From Brevibacillus centrosporus (GTDB taxonomy: Bacteria > Bacillota > Bacilli > Brevibacillales > Brevibacillaceae), in the NCBI RefSeq assembly GCF_003710815.1, contig NZ_RHHP01000025.1, forward strand, positions 62,001 through 126,000: a stretch of 64,000 nucleotides of DNA. Direction: 5' to 3'. The notes under the pieces are model-generated. The model saw only the letters and a program-made list of their open reading frames with translations. It had not been told where the DNA came from and made no database searches. This document shows, in pieces, positions 27,948 through 35,929 of the stretch (position 1 is the stretch's first letter; each line of letters starts with the position of its first letter). The translations under genes were made by a program, and so were the position numbers.

Positions 27948-28877
27948 TTACTTCTTCAGATCTTCGATGGAGTTTACGTTCATGTAGGTTGGAACTGCCA
28001 GCCCCAGCTTGGTACCGTTCAGGTTTGGACCGAGATCCTCTACATTTTCGCCCAATTTCTTAAAGTAGTCTTCATGTGTCGTCGGCAGCCAAGCCGCTAC
28101 CATACCGTCCACGTCACCATTGGATACACCTACCCACATTGGGCCTGCCTCCACTTGGCTCAGCTCTACCTGATACTTCAGCTTTTGCTCCAAAACGGCT
28201 TTCACGACGTTCGTGCTGGCAATCTCGGAATCCCATGCCACATAGGCGAGTGTCAGCTTTTTGCCTTCAGCAGGCTGGATGCCCTCAACCCATTTGTTGA
28301 CGGTTTCCTCGTTGTTTTTCACCCACTGCGCCGCAGCTTCCTCCGGCTTTTTCCCGTCCGCGATGTCGAGCATAACCTTTTCCATATCCTCTGGCTTCCA
28401 CTCGAACTTGTCCAGGAAAGCATACGCGCTCGGTTGATCCTCTTTCAGACCTTTACGGACGATGGTGTGAATTTGCTCATCCTTGCCGTAAGCGCCTTTT
28501 GGGTCCTCGAGGTACTTCATCTCGAATTTGGAGAACATCCAGTGCGGTGTCCATCCCGTCACGATAATTGGCTTCTTATCCTTGTACGCCTGTGTCAGTT
28601 CTGCTGTCATGGCTGCGCTCGAGCCCTCAACCAGCTCCCACCCTTGCAGGTCGTAGTCTTTTATCGCTTTTTCCGTTGCTTTCATCAAACCGGCACCTGG
28701 GTCAATACCGATAATTTTGTGATCGACTTGCTCACCGACACTGCCTTGAGCCGATTCCGTATTTCCTGCTGGCGGCTGGCTGCCCTCCTGCGGTGTGTTA
28801 CTGCTTCCGCATCCCGCTAGAAACATGCTCATCCCCAGTGCGACTGCCAATCCTTTGATCATGGTTACCTTTTTCAT
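27948..28877 (-). CDS. opuAC: Glycine betaine/proline betaine-binding lipoprotein OpuAC
   Basis: A 309-residue lipoprotein (signal ends FLAGC, cysteine 23) of the OpuAC/ProX family. It shows IIGIDPGAGLMKATEKAIKDY, the Trp-containing ligand segments VTGWTPHWMFSKF and YVAWDSEIASTNV, and GPMWVGVSNGDVDGMVAAWLP. The several aromatic residues are consistent with a Trp box that holds the quaternary ammonium group. It is the last gene of the three-gene opuA operon, 11 bases after the permease, which is the Bacillus order AA-AB-AC. It imports osmoprotectants under high osmolarity. Confidence 0.94.
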   Translation of the reverse strand: MKKVTMIKGLAVALGMSMFLAGCGSSNTPQEGSQPPAGNTESAQGSVGEQVDHKIIGIDPGAGLMKATEKAIKDYDLQGWELVEGSSAAMTAELTQAYKDKKPIIVTGWTPHWMFSKFEMKYLEDPKGAYGKDEQIHTIVRKGLKEDQPSAYAFLDKFEWKPEDMEKVMLDIADGKKPEEAAAQWVKNNEETVNKWVEGIQPAEGKKLTLAYVAWDSEIASTNVVKAVLEQKLKYQVELSQVEAGPMWVGVSNGDVDGMVAAWLPTTHEDYFKKLGENVEDLGPNLNGTKLGLAVPTYMNVNSIEDLKK

Positions 28878-28888
28878 AAAAACCCCTC

Positions 28889-29728
28889 CTACGCGTTTTT
28901 TCTCTTTCCCACCCCTTGCGTGATGCGATCCAGCAAAATCGCCATGATCACAATCGCGAGACCTGCTTCAAAGCCTTGACCGATATTGATCTGCGTCACG
29001 GCGCGGTATACATCCGCACCCAATCCTTTCGCTCCAATCATGGAAGCGATCACGACCATGGACAGTGCCAGCATGATGCTCTGGTTGATCCCTGCCATCA
29101 TCGTCGTTTTCGCAATCGGCAGCTGTACTTTCGTCAGTTTTTGCCAGTAGGTCGATCCGAAAGCATCGGAAGCCTCAATCAAATCAGCAGGGACTTGGCG
29201 AATCCCCAGATTGGTCAGGCGGATCGTCGGCGGCATCGCAAAGATCACCGAAGCGATCACACCTGGTACCTTCCCCAGCCCGAAGAAAAAGATGGCGGGA
29301 ATCAAATACACAAAGGCCGGCATCGTCTGCATGAAGTCGAGCAACGGCGTGACGACTTTCTGCACCGATTCGTTTTTCGCGCACCAGATCCCCATCGGAA
29401 TCCCGATGACGACGGATATCAAAGCGGCGGTCAACACCAGCGCAAGTGTTTCCATCGAGTGCTCCCAGTAACCCAGGTTTTGAATCAGCAATAAGCCAAT
29501 GAAGGTAAAAAGAGCCATCGTCCATCTTCCTGCCCGATAGGCCATCAGCACAAACAGGATAATGACAAGCCAAAACGGCAGTCCTGTCAGGATCGCATTG
29601 AACAGATCGACTGTCCCTCCGATGGCTGCGGATATCAGGTCAAACACAAACCCCAAATTTTCGTCCAGCCCGTCGACGATGACCTCAATCCACTCGTCGA
29701 GAGGCAGCTTTGGAAATAGTTGACTCAT
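28889..29728 (-). CDS. opuAB: Glycine betaine ABC transporter permease OpuAB
   Basis: A 279-residue permease with an N-terminal amphipathic stretch (LPLDEWIEVIVDGLDENL), six or seven membrane helices and the EAA-type loop (LIEASDAFGSTYWQKLTKVQLPIAKTTMMAGINQSIM). FMQTMPAFVYLIPAIFFFGLGKVPG is highly typical of ProW/OpuAB. The ATG overlaps the opuAA stop by one base (TAATG), implying translational coupling. Confidence 0.95.
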   Translation of the reverse strand: MSQLFPKLPLDEWIEVIVDGLDENLGFVFDLISAAIGGTVDLFNAILTGLPFWLVIILFVLMAYRAGRWTMALFTFIGLLLIQNLGYWEHSMETLALVLTAALISVVIGIPMGIWCAKNESVQKVVTPLLDFMQTMPAFVYLIPAIFFFGLGKVPGVIASVIFAMPPTIRLTNLGIRQVPADLIEASDAFGSTYWQKLTKVQLPIAKTTMMAGINQSIMLALSMVVIASMIGAKGLGADVYRAVTQINIGQGFEAGLAIVIMAILLDRITQGVGKRKNA

Positions 29729-30951
29729 TATACTTTCACCTGCCCTTCTTCTTCAGTCGGCAGTGTACTTTCCTGATTGACTTTCCCTGCCAGGCCGCCC
29801 AATACGGCTCCTTTTACGATGATCCCCAGCAAACGATCATGCTCACCGATCACGGAGACGGGGATATCGGAGAACGCCACGAGGTCAAACAGCTCGTTTA
29901 GCAATGTCTGCGGCCCCACCTTTGGCACGTCTCTGCGCATGACTTCTTCGAGCGTTTTGCCGTGCATCTTCGCATCGTTAACGGCATCGGCTGTGAGTAC
30001 CCCGAGCAGCGTCTTTTTCCGATCGACGACATACAAGCTGGATACGCCTCGGTCCCGCATCAGCTGCAAGGCGACACTCGGTCCGCGATCCAGTGTAATC
30101 GTCTCCGCCCGCTTCATGACATGCTCAGCCGACAGGACTTTCGAGCGATCCACATCTTCCACGAAGCGCTCTACGTACTCATTGGCTGGATTCGTCATGA
30201 TTTCTTCCGGCGTACCAATTTGTACGATCGCTCCATCCTTCATCAGGGCGATGCGATCCCCGATTTTCAGTGCTTCATCCAGATCATGCGTAATAAAGAT
30301 GATGGTTCGCTGCATCGAGCTCTGCAATTCCAGCAGCTCATCCTGCATGTCTTTGCGAATGAGTGGATCGAGTGCGCTGAATGCCTCGTCCATCAACAGC
30401 ACATCAGGATCATTGGCCAGTGCCCGTGCCAGACCCACACGCTGCTGCATCCCCCCGGACAGCTGGTCGGGATAGCTCTGCTCCCAGCCGCCGAGTCCAA
30501 CGAGTGTGAGCGACTCTTTGGCTCTCTGTTCCCGTTCGCTCTTCGGCATATTTTGGATTTCCAAACCGTAAGCCGCATTTTCCAGCACCGTTCTGTGCGG
30601 AAACAATGCGAATTTCTGAAAGACCATTCCTAGCTTTTTACGTCTGACTTGCTGAAGCTGCTCTGCATTCATACTGACGATGTCTACACCGTCAATCAGA
30701 ATTTTGCCCTCCGTTGGTTCGATCAAGCGGTTCAACAACCGGACCAAGGTGGACTTCCCGCTACCCGAGAGCCCCATGATGACAAAAATCTCACCCGCAT
30801 GCACTTCAAAGCTCGCTTGATTTACCCCGAGAGTCAGACCGGTTTCTTTCAATATTTCCCCTTTGGTCTTTCCCTGCTTTACGAGAGGTAACGCGCGCCC
30901 TGGCTGGCGTCCAAAGATCTTCGTCAAGTTTTCTACAGTAATCTTGGGCAT
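29728..30951 (-). CDS. opuAA: Glycine betaine ABC transporter ATPase OpuAA with CBS domains
   Basis: About 407 residues from ATG 30951, which follows GGAGGTG; the open frame to 31020 lacks a RBS. N-terminal NVENLTKIFG-like strand, Walker A GLSGSGKSTLVR, signature LSGGMQQRVGLARAL, Walker B VLLMDEAFSAL and H-loop IFITHDLDEAL. The last 120 residues form two CBS domains (EHVMKRAETITLD... and TLEEVMRRDVPKVG...), which in OpuA-type transporters sense ionic strength or bind c-di-AMP. It is the first gene of the operon and divergent from the GbsR-type regulator, its likely controller. Confidence 0.95.
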   Translation of the reverse strand: MPKITVENLTKIFGRQPGRALPLVKQGKTKGEILKETGLTLGVNQASFEVHAGEIFVIMGLSGSGKSTLVRLLNRLIEPTEGKILIDGVDIVSMNAEQLQQVRRKKLGMVFQKFALFPHRTVLENAAYGLEIQNMPKSEREQRAKESLTLVGLGGWEQSYPDQLSGGMQQRVGLARALANDPDVLLMDEAFSALDPLIRKDMQDELLELQSSMQRTIIFITHDLDEALKIGDRIALMKDGAIVQIGTPEEIMTNPANEYVERFVEDVDRSKVLSAEHVMKRAETITLDRGPSVALQLMRDRGVSSLYVVDRKKTLLGVLTADAVNDAKMHGKTLEEVMRRDVPKVGPQTLLNELFDLVAFSDIPVSVIGEHDRLLGIIVKGAVLGGLAGKVNQESTLPTEEEGQVKV

Positions 30952-31214
30952 ATGGTCACCTCCAACTTTCTGCCCGTATTCCGGACGATCACTACCCTTA
31001 CAATTGTATCGGGGCTTCATTTTTCCCTCAAATTGGGTGAGGACCGATAATCGGGCATTTTTAGCGTTCAGAAAAAACTTTACGTACTTTTCTTACCGTA
31101 TTCGCAGAATAACTCGTATATACTGTACAATATCTCCATTTACTTTTCCCAGTTAGAAACGTACAATCTTAAACAGGTTACAATTGAAACACCAGAGGAG
31201 CTGCTTTTTTCAAA

Positions 31215-31763
31215 ATGGATACCAAACAGGAAAGAATCCTTGAAAAAGCCCAGGAACGCGTGATCGAGACACTTGCTCGGAACATGGATTTGTACGGTAT
31301 TACCATGTCGACAGGACTGTTGTATGGCACGTTGCTGTTTCAGGACAAGTCCATGACGCTCGATGAAATGGGTGAAGCGCTCGGAATGAGCAAGACCAGC
31401 ATGAGTACCGGCGTTCGTACGTTAATGGACTTAAATATGGTAGAAAAGATATGGAAAAAAGGAACGAGAAAGGATCATTATGAAGTCAATCTGGACTGGT
31501 ACCAGAACTTCATCGATCTCTTCTCCGTAAAATGGAGACACGCTTGCGAGCAAAACGGCATGAGCCTGAAAAAGTCACTGCAGGAGCTGAATGCCCTCCT
31601 CGAAGCAGAAGGTCTCTCGGATGAAGACAAAGAACGTGTCAAACTCAGCATCGAGCGCATCGAGAATGGGCTGGAGTACTACCATTGGCTGTCCCGGTTG
31701 ATCGATTCCTTTGAGTCACACGATATCTTTCAGTTTGTACCGAAAGAGGAAATTGAGTCATAG
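31215..31763 (+). CDS. GbsR/OpcR-type MarR-like repressor
   Basis: A 182-residue regulator with AGAGGAG upstream of ATG 31215. The helix-turn-helix is MTLDEMGEALGMSKTSMSTGVRTLMDLNMVEKIW, followed by the wing with KKGTRKDHY. The sequence ARNMDLYGITMSTGLLYGTLLF is typical of GbsR-family proteins, which in Bacillus repress choline/betaine uptake or conversion genes and are relieved by choline. Divergent orientation from opuA with 263 bases between suggests it controls that operon. Two GTACAAT direct repeats (about 31131 and 31163) lie in the shared region and could be sites, but this is conjecture. Confidence 0.9.
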   Translation: MDTKQERILEKAQERVIETLARNMDLYGITMSTGLLYGTLLFQDKSMTLDEMGEALGMSKTSMSTGVRTLMDLNMVEKIWKKGTRKDHYEVNLDWYQNFIDLFSVKWRHACEQNGMSLKKSLQELNALLEAEGLSDEDKERVKLSIERIENGLEYYHWLSRLIDSFESHDIFQFVPKEEIES

Positions 31764-31785
31764 ACTTTGCCCAAGCATAAGAAAA

Positions 31786-31879
31786 CCTCTATCGAGGCCA
31801 GTTCGAGGAGGAGCGACCGCGTTTTAGCGGAAAGTTTTCATGCGCTCCGGAATTCATAAGCCTTACGCTTATAAATTCC
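31786..31879. other. Structured intergenic element (three hairpins), ncRNA or repeat candidate
   Basis: Right after the GbsR gene are CCTC-TATC-GAGG (31786-31797), then a two-tier stem GGAGCG/CGCTCC (31810-31815 with 31843-31848) enclosing CCGC-GTTTTA-GCGG. An adjoining 12-bp hairpin GGAATTCATAAG/CTTATAAATTCC (31849-31860 with 31868-31879) has one mismatch. A terminator follows at 31892. No protein frame covers it. It may be a small RNA, a 3' UTR structure or a REP/MITE-like repeat. Confidence 0.5.
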
Positions 31880-31891
31880 TATACGTTCAAG

Positions 31892-31937
31892 AAAGACCAG
31901 CTCGTACACCGTAAAAGGTCGAGAGCTGGTCTTTTTT
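31892..31937 (+). terminator. Terminator downstream of the GbsR-type gene
   Basis: AAAGACCAGCTC (31892-31903) pairs perfectly with GAGCTGGTCTTT (31923-31934) and is followed by TTTG. It ends transcripts coming from the regulator and the structured element. Confidence 0.9.
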
Positions 31938-32042
31938 GTCTATAACTTCCAGTATCTTCATGCTATACTTCTTTTGCAGGCTGGCTGCTTGCCAGATTTC
32001 TGCAGATTTGTATCGTTTATATGAAGAAAGGAGTTGGCGAAT

Positions 32043-32120
32043 ATGAACACAATCAATCTTCGGAATACTCATACAGCTATCGAATTGAAAAACACGCAGG
32101 AGGGGGAGCTGCACCGCTAA
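32043..32120 (+). CDS. 25-codon leader ORF before isochorismatase-family gene
   Basis: ATG 32043 has a good Shine-Dalgarno (AAAGGAG, 32027-32033, 9 bases away) and the frame ends at TAA 32118-32120, 27 bases before the hydrolase start. The encoded peptide (starts MNTINLRNTH, ends EGELHR) matches nothing I recognise. Its last codons form the left arm of a 10-bp hairpin that competes with a hairpin covering the next gene's SD. Either a regulatory leader peptide, a microprotein or a chance frame. Confidence 0.5.
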   Translation: MNTINLRNTHTAIELKNTQEGELHR

Positions 32121-32141
32121 TCTCCCCCTCCACCTAGGAGG
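32099..32141 (+). promoter_or_regulatory. Mutually exclusive hairpins controlling the isochorismatase SD
   Basis: Hairpin A: GGAGGGGGAG (32099-32108) with CTCCCCCTCC (32122-32131), ten perfect pairs, the loop containing the leader stop codon. Hairpin B: CCTCC (32127-32131) with GGAGG (32137-32141), a 5-base loop, hiding the SD of the gene at 32148. Bases 32127-32131 are shared, so only one can form. Confidence 0.6.
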
Positions 32142-32147
32142 ATGTTC

Positions 32148-32711
32148 ATGAACCACAAGACAGCTCTGCTCGTTATCGATGCCCAGGTCGGAATCATCGA
32201 GGGCACCAACAACGATTCCGTATTTGCAAAAGACTCGTTGGTCCACACCATTCAAGCTCTGATCGAGCAAGCGCGTACACGCTCGATCCCTGTTTTGTTT
32301 GTACAGGATGAAGATGTGCGAGATGGACTTGGCGAAGAGGCATTTGCCATTCATCCGTCCCTCTCCCCTCTCCCGAATGAGCCGGTCGTCTGGAAACGCG
32401 CGACGGATTCCTTTCATGGCACTGACTTGCACGAGCAGCTGCAGGAACTCGGGGTCACCCACCTGGTGATCACCGGCTGCAAAACCGAGTATTGCATCGA
32501 CAGCGCCTGCCGCAAAGCCACGACACTCGGCTACGACGTTACACTGGTCAAAGACGGACACTCGACATCGGACAATGCCGCCCTGCGCGGAGAGCAAATC
32601 GTCGCTCATCACAACACCTGCTTGCACGGTTTGAGCAATCTGCATCCGTTCATTATCGTGCGCCCTTCAGAAGAAGACGTACTCGTGCCAAGTCACGACT
32701 CTTACCGCTAG
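32148..32711 (+). CDS. Isochorismatase-family cysteine hydrolase
   Basis: A 187-residue protein. Catalytic triad of the family is visible: Asp11 in LLVIDAQ, Lys83 in WKRATDSF and Cys116 in ITGCKTEYCIDS, with the usual cis-peptide region before it. ATG 32148 is chosen because AGGAGG ends 7 bases upstream; ATG 32142 overlaps the SD. Members hydrolyse isochorismate, nicotinamide, carbamoyl compounds or similar amides; this one cannot be assigned further. It is a single gene with a terminator behind it. The 5' leader, with a short ORF and alternative hairpins, is unusual for the family. Confidence 0.9.
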   Translation: MNHKTALLVIDAQVGIIEGTNNDSVFAKDSLVHTIQALIEQARTRSIPVLFVQDEDVRDGLGEEAFAIHPSLSPLPNEPVVWKRATDSFHGTDLHEQLQELGVTHLVITGCKTEYCIDSACRKATTLGYDVTLVKDGHSTSDNAALRGEQIVAHHNTCLHGLSNLHPFIIVRPSEEDVLVPSHDSYR

Positions 32712-32728
32712 ACAGAATAATGGAAGAT

Positions 32729-32765
32729 AAAAAACGGGCTGCCCCCTGTGGCTTTGCCCGTTTTT
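32729..32765. terminator. Bidirectional terminator
   Basis: AAAAAACGGG (32729-32738) pairs with CCCGTTTTT (32757-32765), with additional GC pairs inside. It lies between the hydrolase gene and convergent small genes. Confidence 0.82.
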
Positions 32766-32772
32766 CTATGCC

Positions 32773-32948
32773 CTACTTTTCTTTGGCAAGCCCAAAGCTG
32801 TTGTGCAGAAGCTGCTCCAGCTCTGCATCCGACTCGATCTGCCTCGTGGTTTTCGCCGTCCCGTTGGTTTCAATGAATGTATCCTGCCGCTCCTGGTCAG
32901 GCACAAGGACTCGTAATCGATACGAATGTCTTCGATTTTCACACCCAT
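32773..32948 (-). pseudogene. Small conserved-looking gene with a frameshift
   Basis: ATG 32948 follows CAGGAGGAGAG and gives MGVKIEDIRID, after which the natural continuation is in another frame (VLVPDQERQDTFIET, then TRQIESDAELEQLL, ending at 32773). One lost or gained base near 32905-32915 explains this. The joined product would be about 60 residues, acidic, without membrane segment. It follows ywbE by 22 bases and was probably co-transcribed with it. No family recognised. The gene may be intact if this is a sequencing error. Confidence 0.55.
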
Positions 32949-32970
32949 TTGGCTCTCCTCCTGTCCTTCC

Positions 32971-33174
32971 CTAGCGCTTGGGATAGATCTCCTGCACCCT
33001 GCCGACCTGGCCATCCGTGAGTCGTACCTTGATGCCGTGCGGATGTGTGCCGGAATTGGTCAATATATCTTTGACGATTCCCCGCGTACGCTTCCCTGTG
33101 CGTTGATCCTGCTTCAATACAATATCGACCTCGAGACCTGCTGCGATGTCTTTGCGATTTTTTCCGTTCATCAT
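32971..33174 (-). CDS. ywbE: YwbE-family small protein
   Basis: A 67-residue basic protein beginning MMNGKNRKDIAAGLEVDIVLKQDQRTGK, with ILTNSGTHPHGIKVRLTDGQVGRVQ at the C-terminal half; this matches the widespread YwbE family of small beta-rich proteins in Firmicutes and others. GAGAAGAAATG provides its RBS. Function is not established; the fold suggests nucleic-acid or protein binding. It shares a 93-base divergent region with the following gene. Confidence 0.9.
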   Translation of the reverse strand: MMNGKNRKDIAAGLEVDIVLKQDQRTGKRTRGIVKDILTNSGTHPHGIKVRLTDGQVGRVQEIYPKR

Positions 33175-33267
33175 TTCTTCTCCTTTTTCGACAATCCACG
33201 ATCTTTTTCGTTCTTTCCATAAGCTATGATATAATCGACAAACAAAACTATCTCATCGGAGGAATCC

Positions 33268-33744
33268 ATGCTTACTTTTGAAGAAAAACTGGCGATTATT
33301 GAATCTTTCCCGCAGCTGACGCGCAATGATGTCTCTCTGAAGCGGGTGAACTTTCATTATGAAGGCAGTTTGCACGAGAAAAAAACAGTCGTGTACCATC
33401 TCCATCCGAATGGCAACGGCTTCGTATATGGTGCGTTCTTGAAAGGCTATCGCAAAGATGACAAAGGCCTGGTCAACATTCGCGATTTCTCGGCAGAGGA
33501 GCTGCGAACCATCATCGAAGCTTCCATCGAAATGCTGTCTCACGCTCGTCCAGTCGCTCCACAAGCAAACGCTGGCAAGCAGGAGCTTGCGGAAACGTGG
33601 ATCGACAAGCAAAACAACACCTTGCAGCTCCAGCAGGAAGACTCACTGTGGAACGTCTACCATGGCTTGAACCTGGAAGCTTCCTTTGAATCGTATGTGG
33701 AAGCAGAGAACTACTTGAAAGAAGAAGGGTTTAGCCGTCAATAA
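33268..33744 (+). CDS. Conserved hypothetical protein
   Basis: A 158-residue soluble protein with GGAGGA upstream of ATG 33268. It begins MLTFEEKLAIIESFPQLTRNDVSLKRVNFHYEGS and has an aromatic-rich beta segment (KKTVVYHLHPNGNGFVYG) then helices (SAEELRTIIEASIEML). The C-terminal third (TWIDKQNNTLQLQQEDSLWNVYHGLNLEASFESYVEAENYL) looks like a separate small domain. Related proteins seem to occur in bacilli, but I cannot name a function. It stands alone between ywbE and the signalling operon. Confidence 0.75.
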   Translation: MLTFEEKLAIIESFPQLTRNDVSLKRVNFHYEGSLHEKKTVVYHLHPNGNGFVYGAFLKGYRKDDKGLVNIRDFSAEELRTIIEASIEMLSHARPVAPQANAGKQELAETWIDKQNNTLQLQQEDSLWNVYHGLNLEASFESYVEAENYLKEEGFSRQ

Positions 33745-33931
33745 CGCTTTTCGCACCTGTGTCCCAATTCCCTCTTCCTGACCTTCTCCCCCTGCACGGG
33801 ATTAACTCTCCAGCAACAGCACATTTTTCACTCGCTAGATGTACCATACCAAAACATAAACGTGGAAACAATTGGCCAAGCAGTCTACCCTGACTGCTTG
33901 GGTTCACCAGACTACAGGGGGATCGTACGGC

Positions 33932-35542
33932 ATGATGAAGTATCGAGAAGCACTCATGACCCAGATTCACAGGCAGCTGGAGGCGTGGTTCGATCTCCCC
34001 CATGAAGAATTATACCGGTTTCTGCATTCCTTAAAAGGAACCTCAGGAACAATTGGACTCACCGATTTGTCCCAGCTGTCCCAGACGCTTCTGGACAAGC
34101 TGGAAGCGATGCCGCCCAAAAAGTGGCAACCTGCTGAGTGGCGTGAATTTTTGCTAGCGCTGATCACTTTATGCTATGAACAGCGCACGGAACAAGACCT
34201 GCTATTGGACAATCCGAACCATTCACGGGAAAACTGCTACGAAAGCCAGCCTCTCGTGTTGATATTAGATGATGATGTCACCTTATTGATGTATGTAAAA
34301 GAATATTTGGAGAAGCGCAACTGGTCCGTCATCGCTACCGTACATCCGCATAAAGCTTTGGACTATTTTCACGACATGAATCCCGACTGTCTCATTGTCG
34401 ATCTCAACATCCCCGAAACAGGCGGCTTTCAAAACATGCAAACACTCGGCGAAAAGATCCGAAAACAATTTGTCCCGACGACGGTCATCAGCGTGAACAG
34501 TGAGCGCGAAACCCGGCTGCGTGCCTACCGCATGGGTGCCGACGATGTCATGTCCAAGCCACTTGATATGGAGGTGCTGGCCGTGCGTCTGGAACGTCAA
34601 TTATACCGCAAGCGCTGGGTAAACCGGATCTTGTTTCTGGATGAGCTGACCGGCGCCTACAATCGCAATTTTCTGCTGGATACCTACCAGCGGCTGCTGG
34701 GCGATGCGATGCGGGCCGATGCTCCTTTGTCGCTCGCTTTTTTGGACATCGACCATTTCAAAAAAGTGAACGATACATACGGGCATCTGGTCGGGGATGA
34801 TGTCCTGAGCCGGTTCGCTTCCTTTATCCAAAGCAGTGCAGCCAAGAACGACATCCTGTTTCGCTATGGCGGCGAGGAATTCATTCTCCTGATGCCGCAA
34901 ACGGCGGTAGCAGAGGCGAAGCTGCGCATGCAGCAGATGCTTGACGAGTTTTGCACCCTGACCTTTGAATCCGCCAGCGGTCCCTTTTCCTTGAGCTTTT
35001 CCGCAGGCGTCGTACAAATAACAGATGCGGAAAAACCGTTTCCTTATTGGCTGGAGGTTGCCGATACTTCTTTATATAAAGCAAAAAGCTTGGGGCGCTG
35101 CCGCATCGAGGAAGCTGTTCTCTCCGAAACAGACGCCGCTCCACAAATCAAGCTCAAGGTGGCCATCATCGATGACGATCCGATGATTCGCACGATGCTG
35201 ACCGAATCCGTGAAGGCCGGCTTTGAGGGCTGGATCCATGCCGATATTCAGGAGTTCCGAGACGGCGAAATCTTTTTCCAGGGAGATTGGCACCGGGGAC
35301 CTGAGCCTTATCTCGTCATCCTGGATGGCATCATGCCGATGATGGACGGTCTGGAAGTGCTGCAGCGAATTCGCGCTTTGCCCAATAGCAAGCACTTTAC
35401 CGTCATCATGCTGACGGGCAGGACCGAGGAACATGATATTGTCCGGGCTCTGCAGCTGGGAGCAGATGATTACATGACCAAGCCTTTCAGTCCTAAGGAA
35501 TTGGAAGCACGGATCAAGCGGCTGGTCAAACGAATGGTTTAG
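33932..35542 (+). CDS. HPt-REC-GGDEF-REC signalling protein (probable diguanylate cyclase)
   Basis: About 536 residues. Order: histidine phosphotransfer domain with His32 in LHSLKGTSG; receiver 1 (VLILDDDV, phospho-Asp in CLIVDLNIPETGG, Lys in MSKPLD); GGDEF domain with DELTGAYNRNF, LAFLDIDHFKKVNDTYGH and active-site GGEEF; receiver 2 (VAIIDDDPM, VILDGIMPMMDG, TKPFSP). The position of the RxxD inhibition site reads AKND, so product inhibition is probably absent. Start ATG 33932 follows CAGGGGGA; an open TTG frame to 33872 lacks a good RBS. It probably makes c-di-GMP in response to phosphoryl transfer from the kinase encoded two genes downstream. Confidence 0.9.
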   Translation: MMKYREALMTQIHRQLEAWFDLPHEELYRFLHSLKGTSGTIGLTDLSQLSQTLLDKLEAMPPKKWQPAEWREFLLALITLCYEQRTEQDLLLDNPNHSRENCYESQPLVLILDDDVTLLMYVKEYLEKRNWSVIATVHPHKALDYFHDMNPDCLIVDLNIPETGGFQNMQTLGEKIRKQFVPTTVISVNSERETRLRAYRMGADDVMSKPLDMEVLAVRLERQLYRKRWVNRILFLDELTGAYNRNFLLDTYQRLLGDAMRADAPLSLAFLDIDHFKKVNDTYGHLVGDDVLSRFASFIQSSAAKNDILFRYGGEEFILLMPQTAVAEAKLRMQQMLDEFCTLTFESASGPFSLSFSAGVVQITDAEKPFPYWLEVADTSLYKAKSLGRCRIEEAVLSETDAAPQIKLKVAIIDDDPMIRTMLTESVKAGFEGWIHADIQEFRDGEIFFQGDWHRGPEPYLVILDGIMPMMDGLEVLQRIRALPNSKHFTVIMLTGRTEEHDIVRALQLGADDYMTKPFSPKELEARIKRLVKRMV

Positions 35543-35566
35543 GAGAACAAGTTGGAGTGAAGACTT

Positions 35567-35929
35567 ATGGCGCATATATTACTTGCGGAAGACGAGCCTG
35601 TCCTGCGCATGCTGATCGGCGATACGCTGGAGGACGAGGGCCATCAGCTGGACATCGCCTGTGATGGAGAGGAAGCCTTGCAAAGGATCGAGCAAAGCCA
35701 CTACGACCTGATCATTTTGGATTACATGATGCCCAAGCTGACTGGCTACGAGGTCTTGCTCCACATCAAACACATTCCGGAGAAAGGCAGCTGCAAAATC
35801 ATGATCCTCTCCGCGAAAAGCCAGCATGCCGAGCAGGAAAAAATGCGTGCAGCGGGCGCGGATGCCTTCATTCCCAAGCCGTTTAGCCCGATGGAGCTGG
35901 TACGGGTCGTGGAGGACATGCTTTCATGA
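35567..35929 (+). CDS. Single-domain response regulator (CheY-like)
   Basis: A 120-residue receiver domain only: acidic pair in LLAEDEPVLR, phospho-acceptor Asp in LIILDYMMPKLTG, Ser in MILSAKS and Lys in IPKPFSP. With no output domain it should act as a phosphate carrier or sink, or by protein contact. It follows the HPt-REC-GGDEF-REC gene by 24 bases and overlaps the kinase gene by 4 bases (ATGA), so the three form one operon. Confidence 0.93.
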   Translation: MAHILLAEDEPVLRMLIGDTLEDEGHQLDIACDGEEALQRIEQSHYDLIILDYMMPKLTGYEVLLHIKHIPEKGSCKIMILSAKSQHAEQEKMRAAGADAFIPKPFSPMELVRVVEDMLS

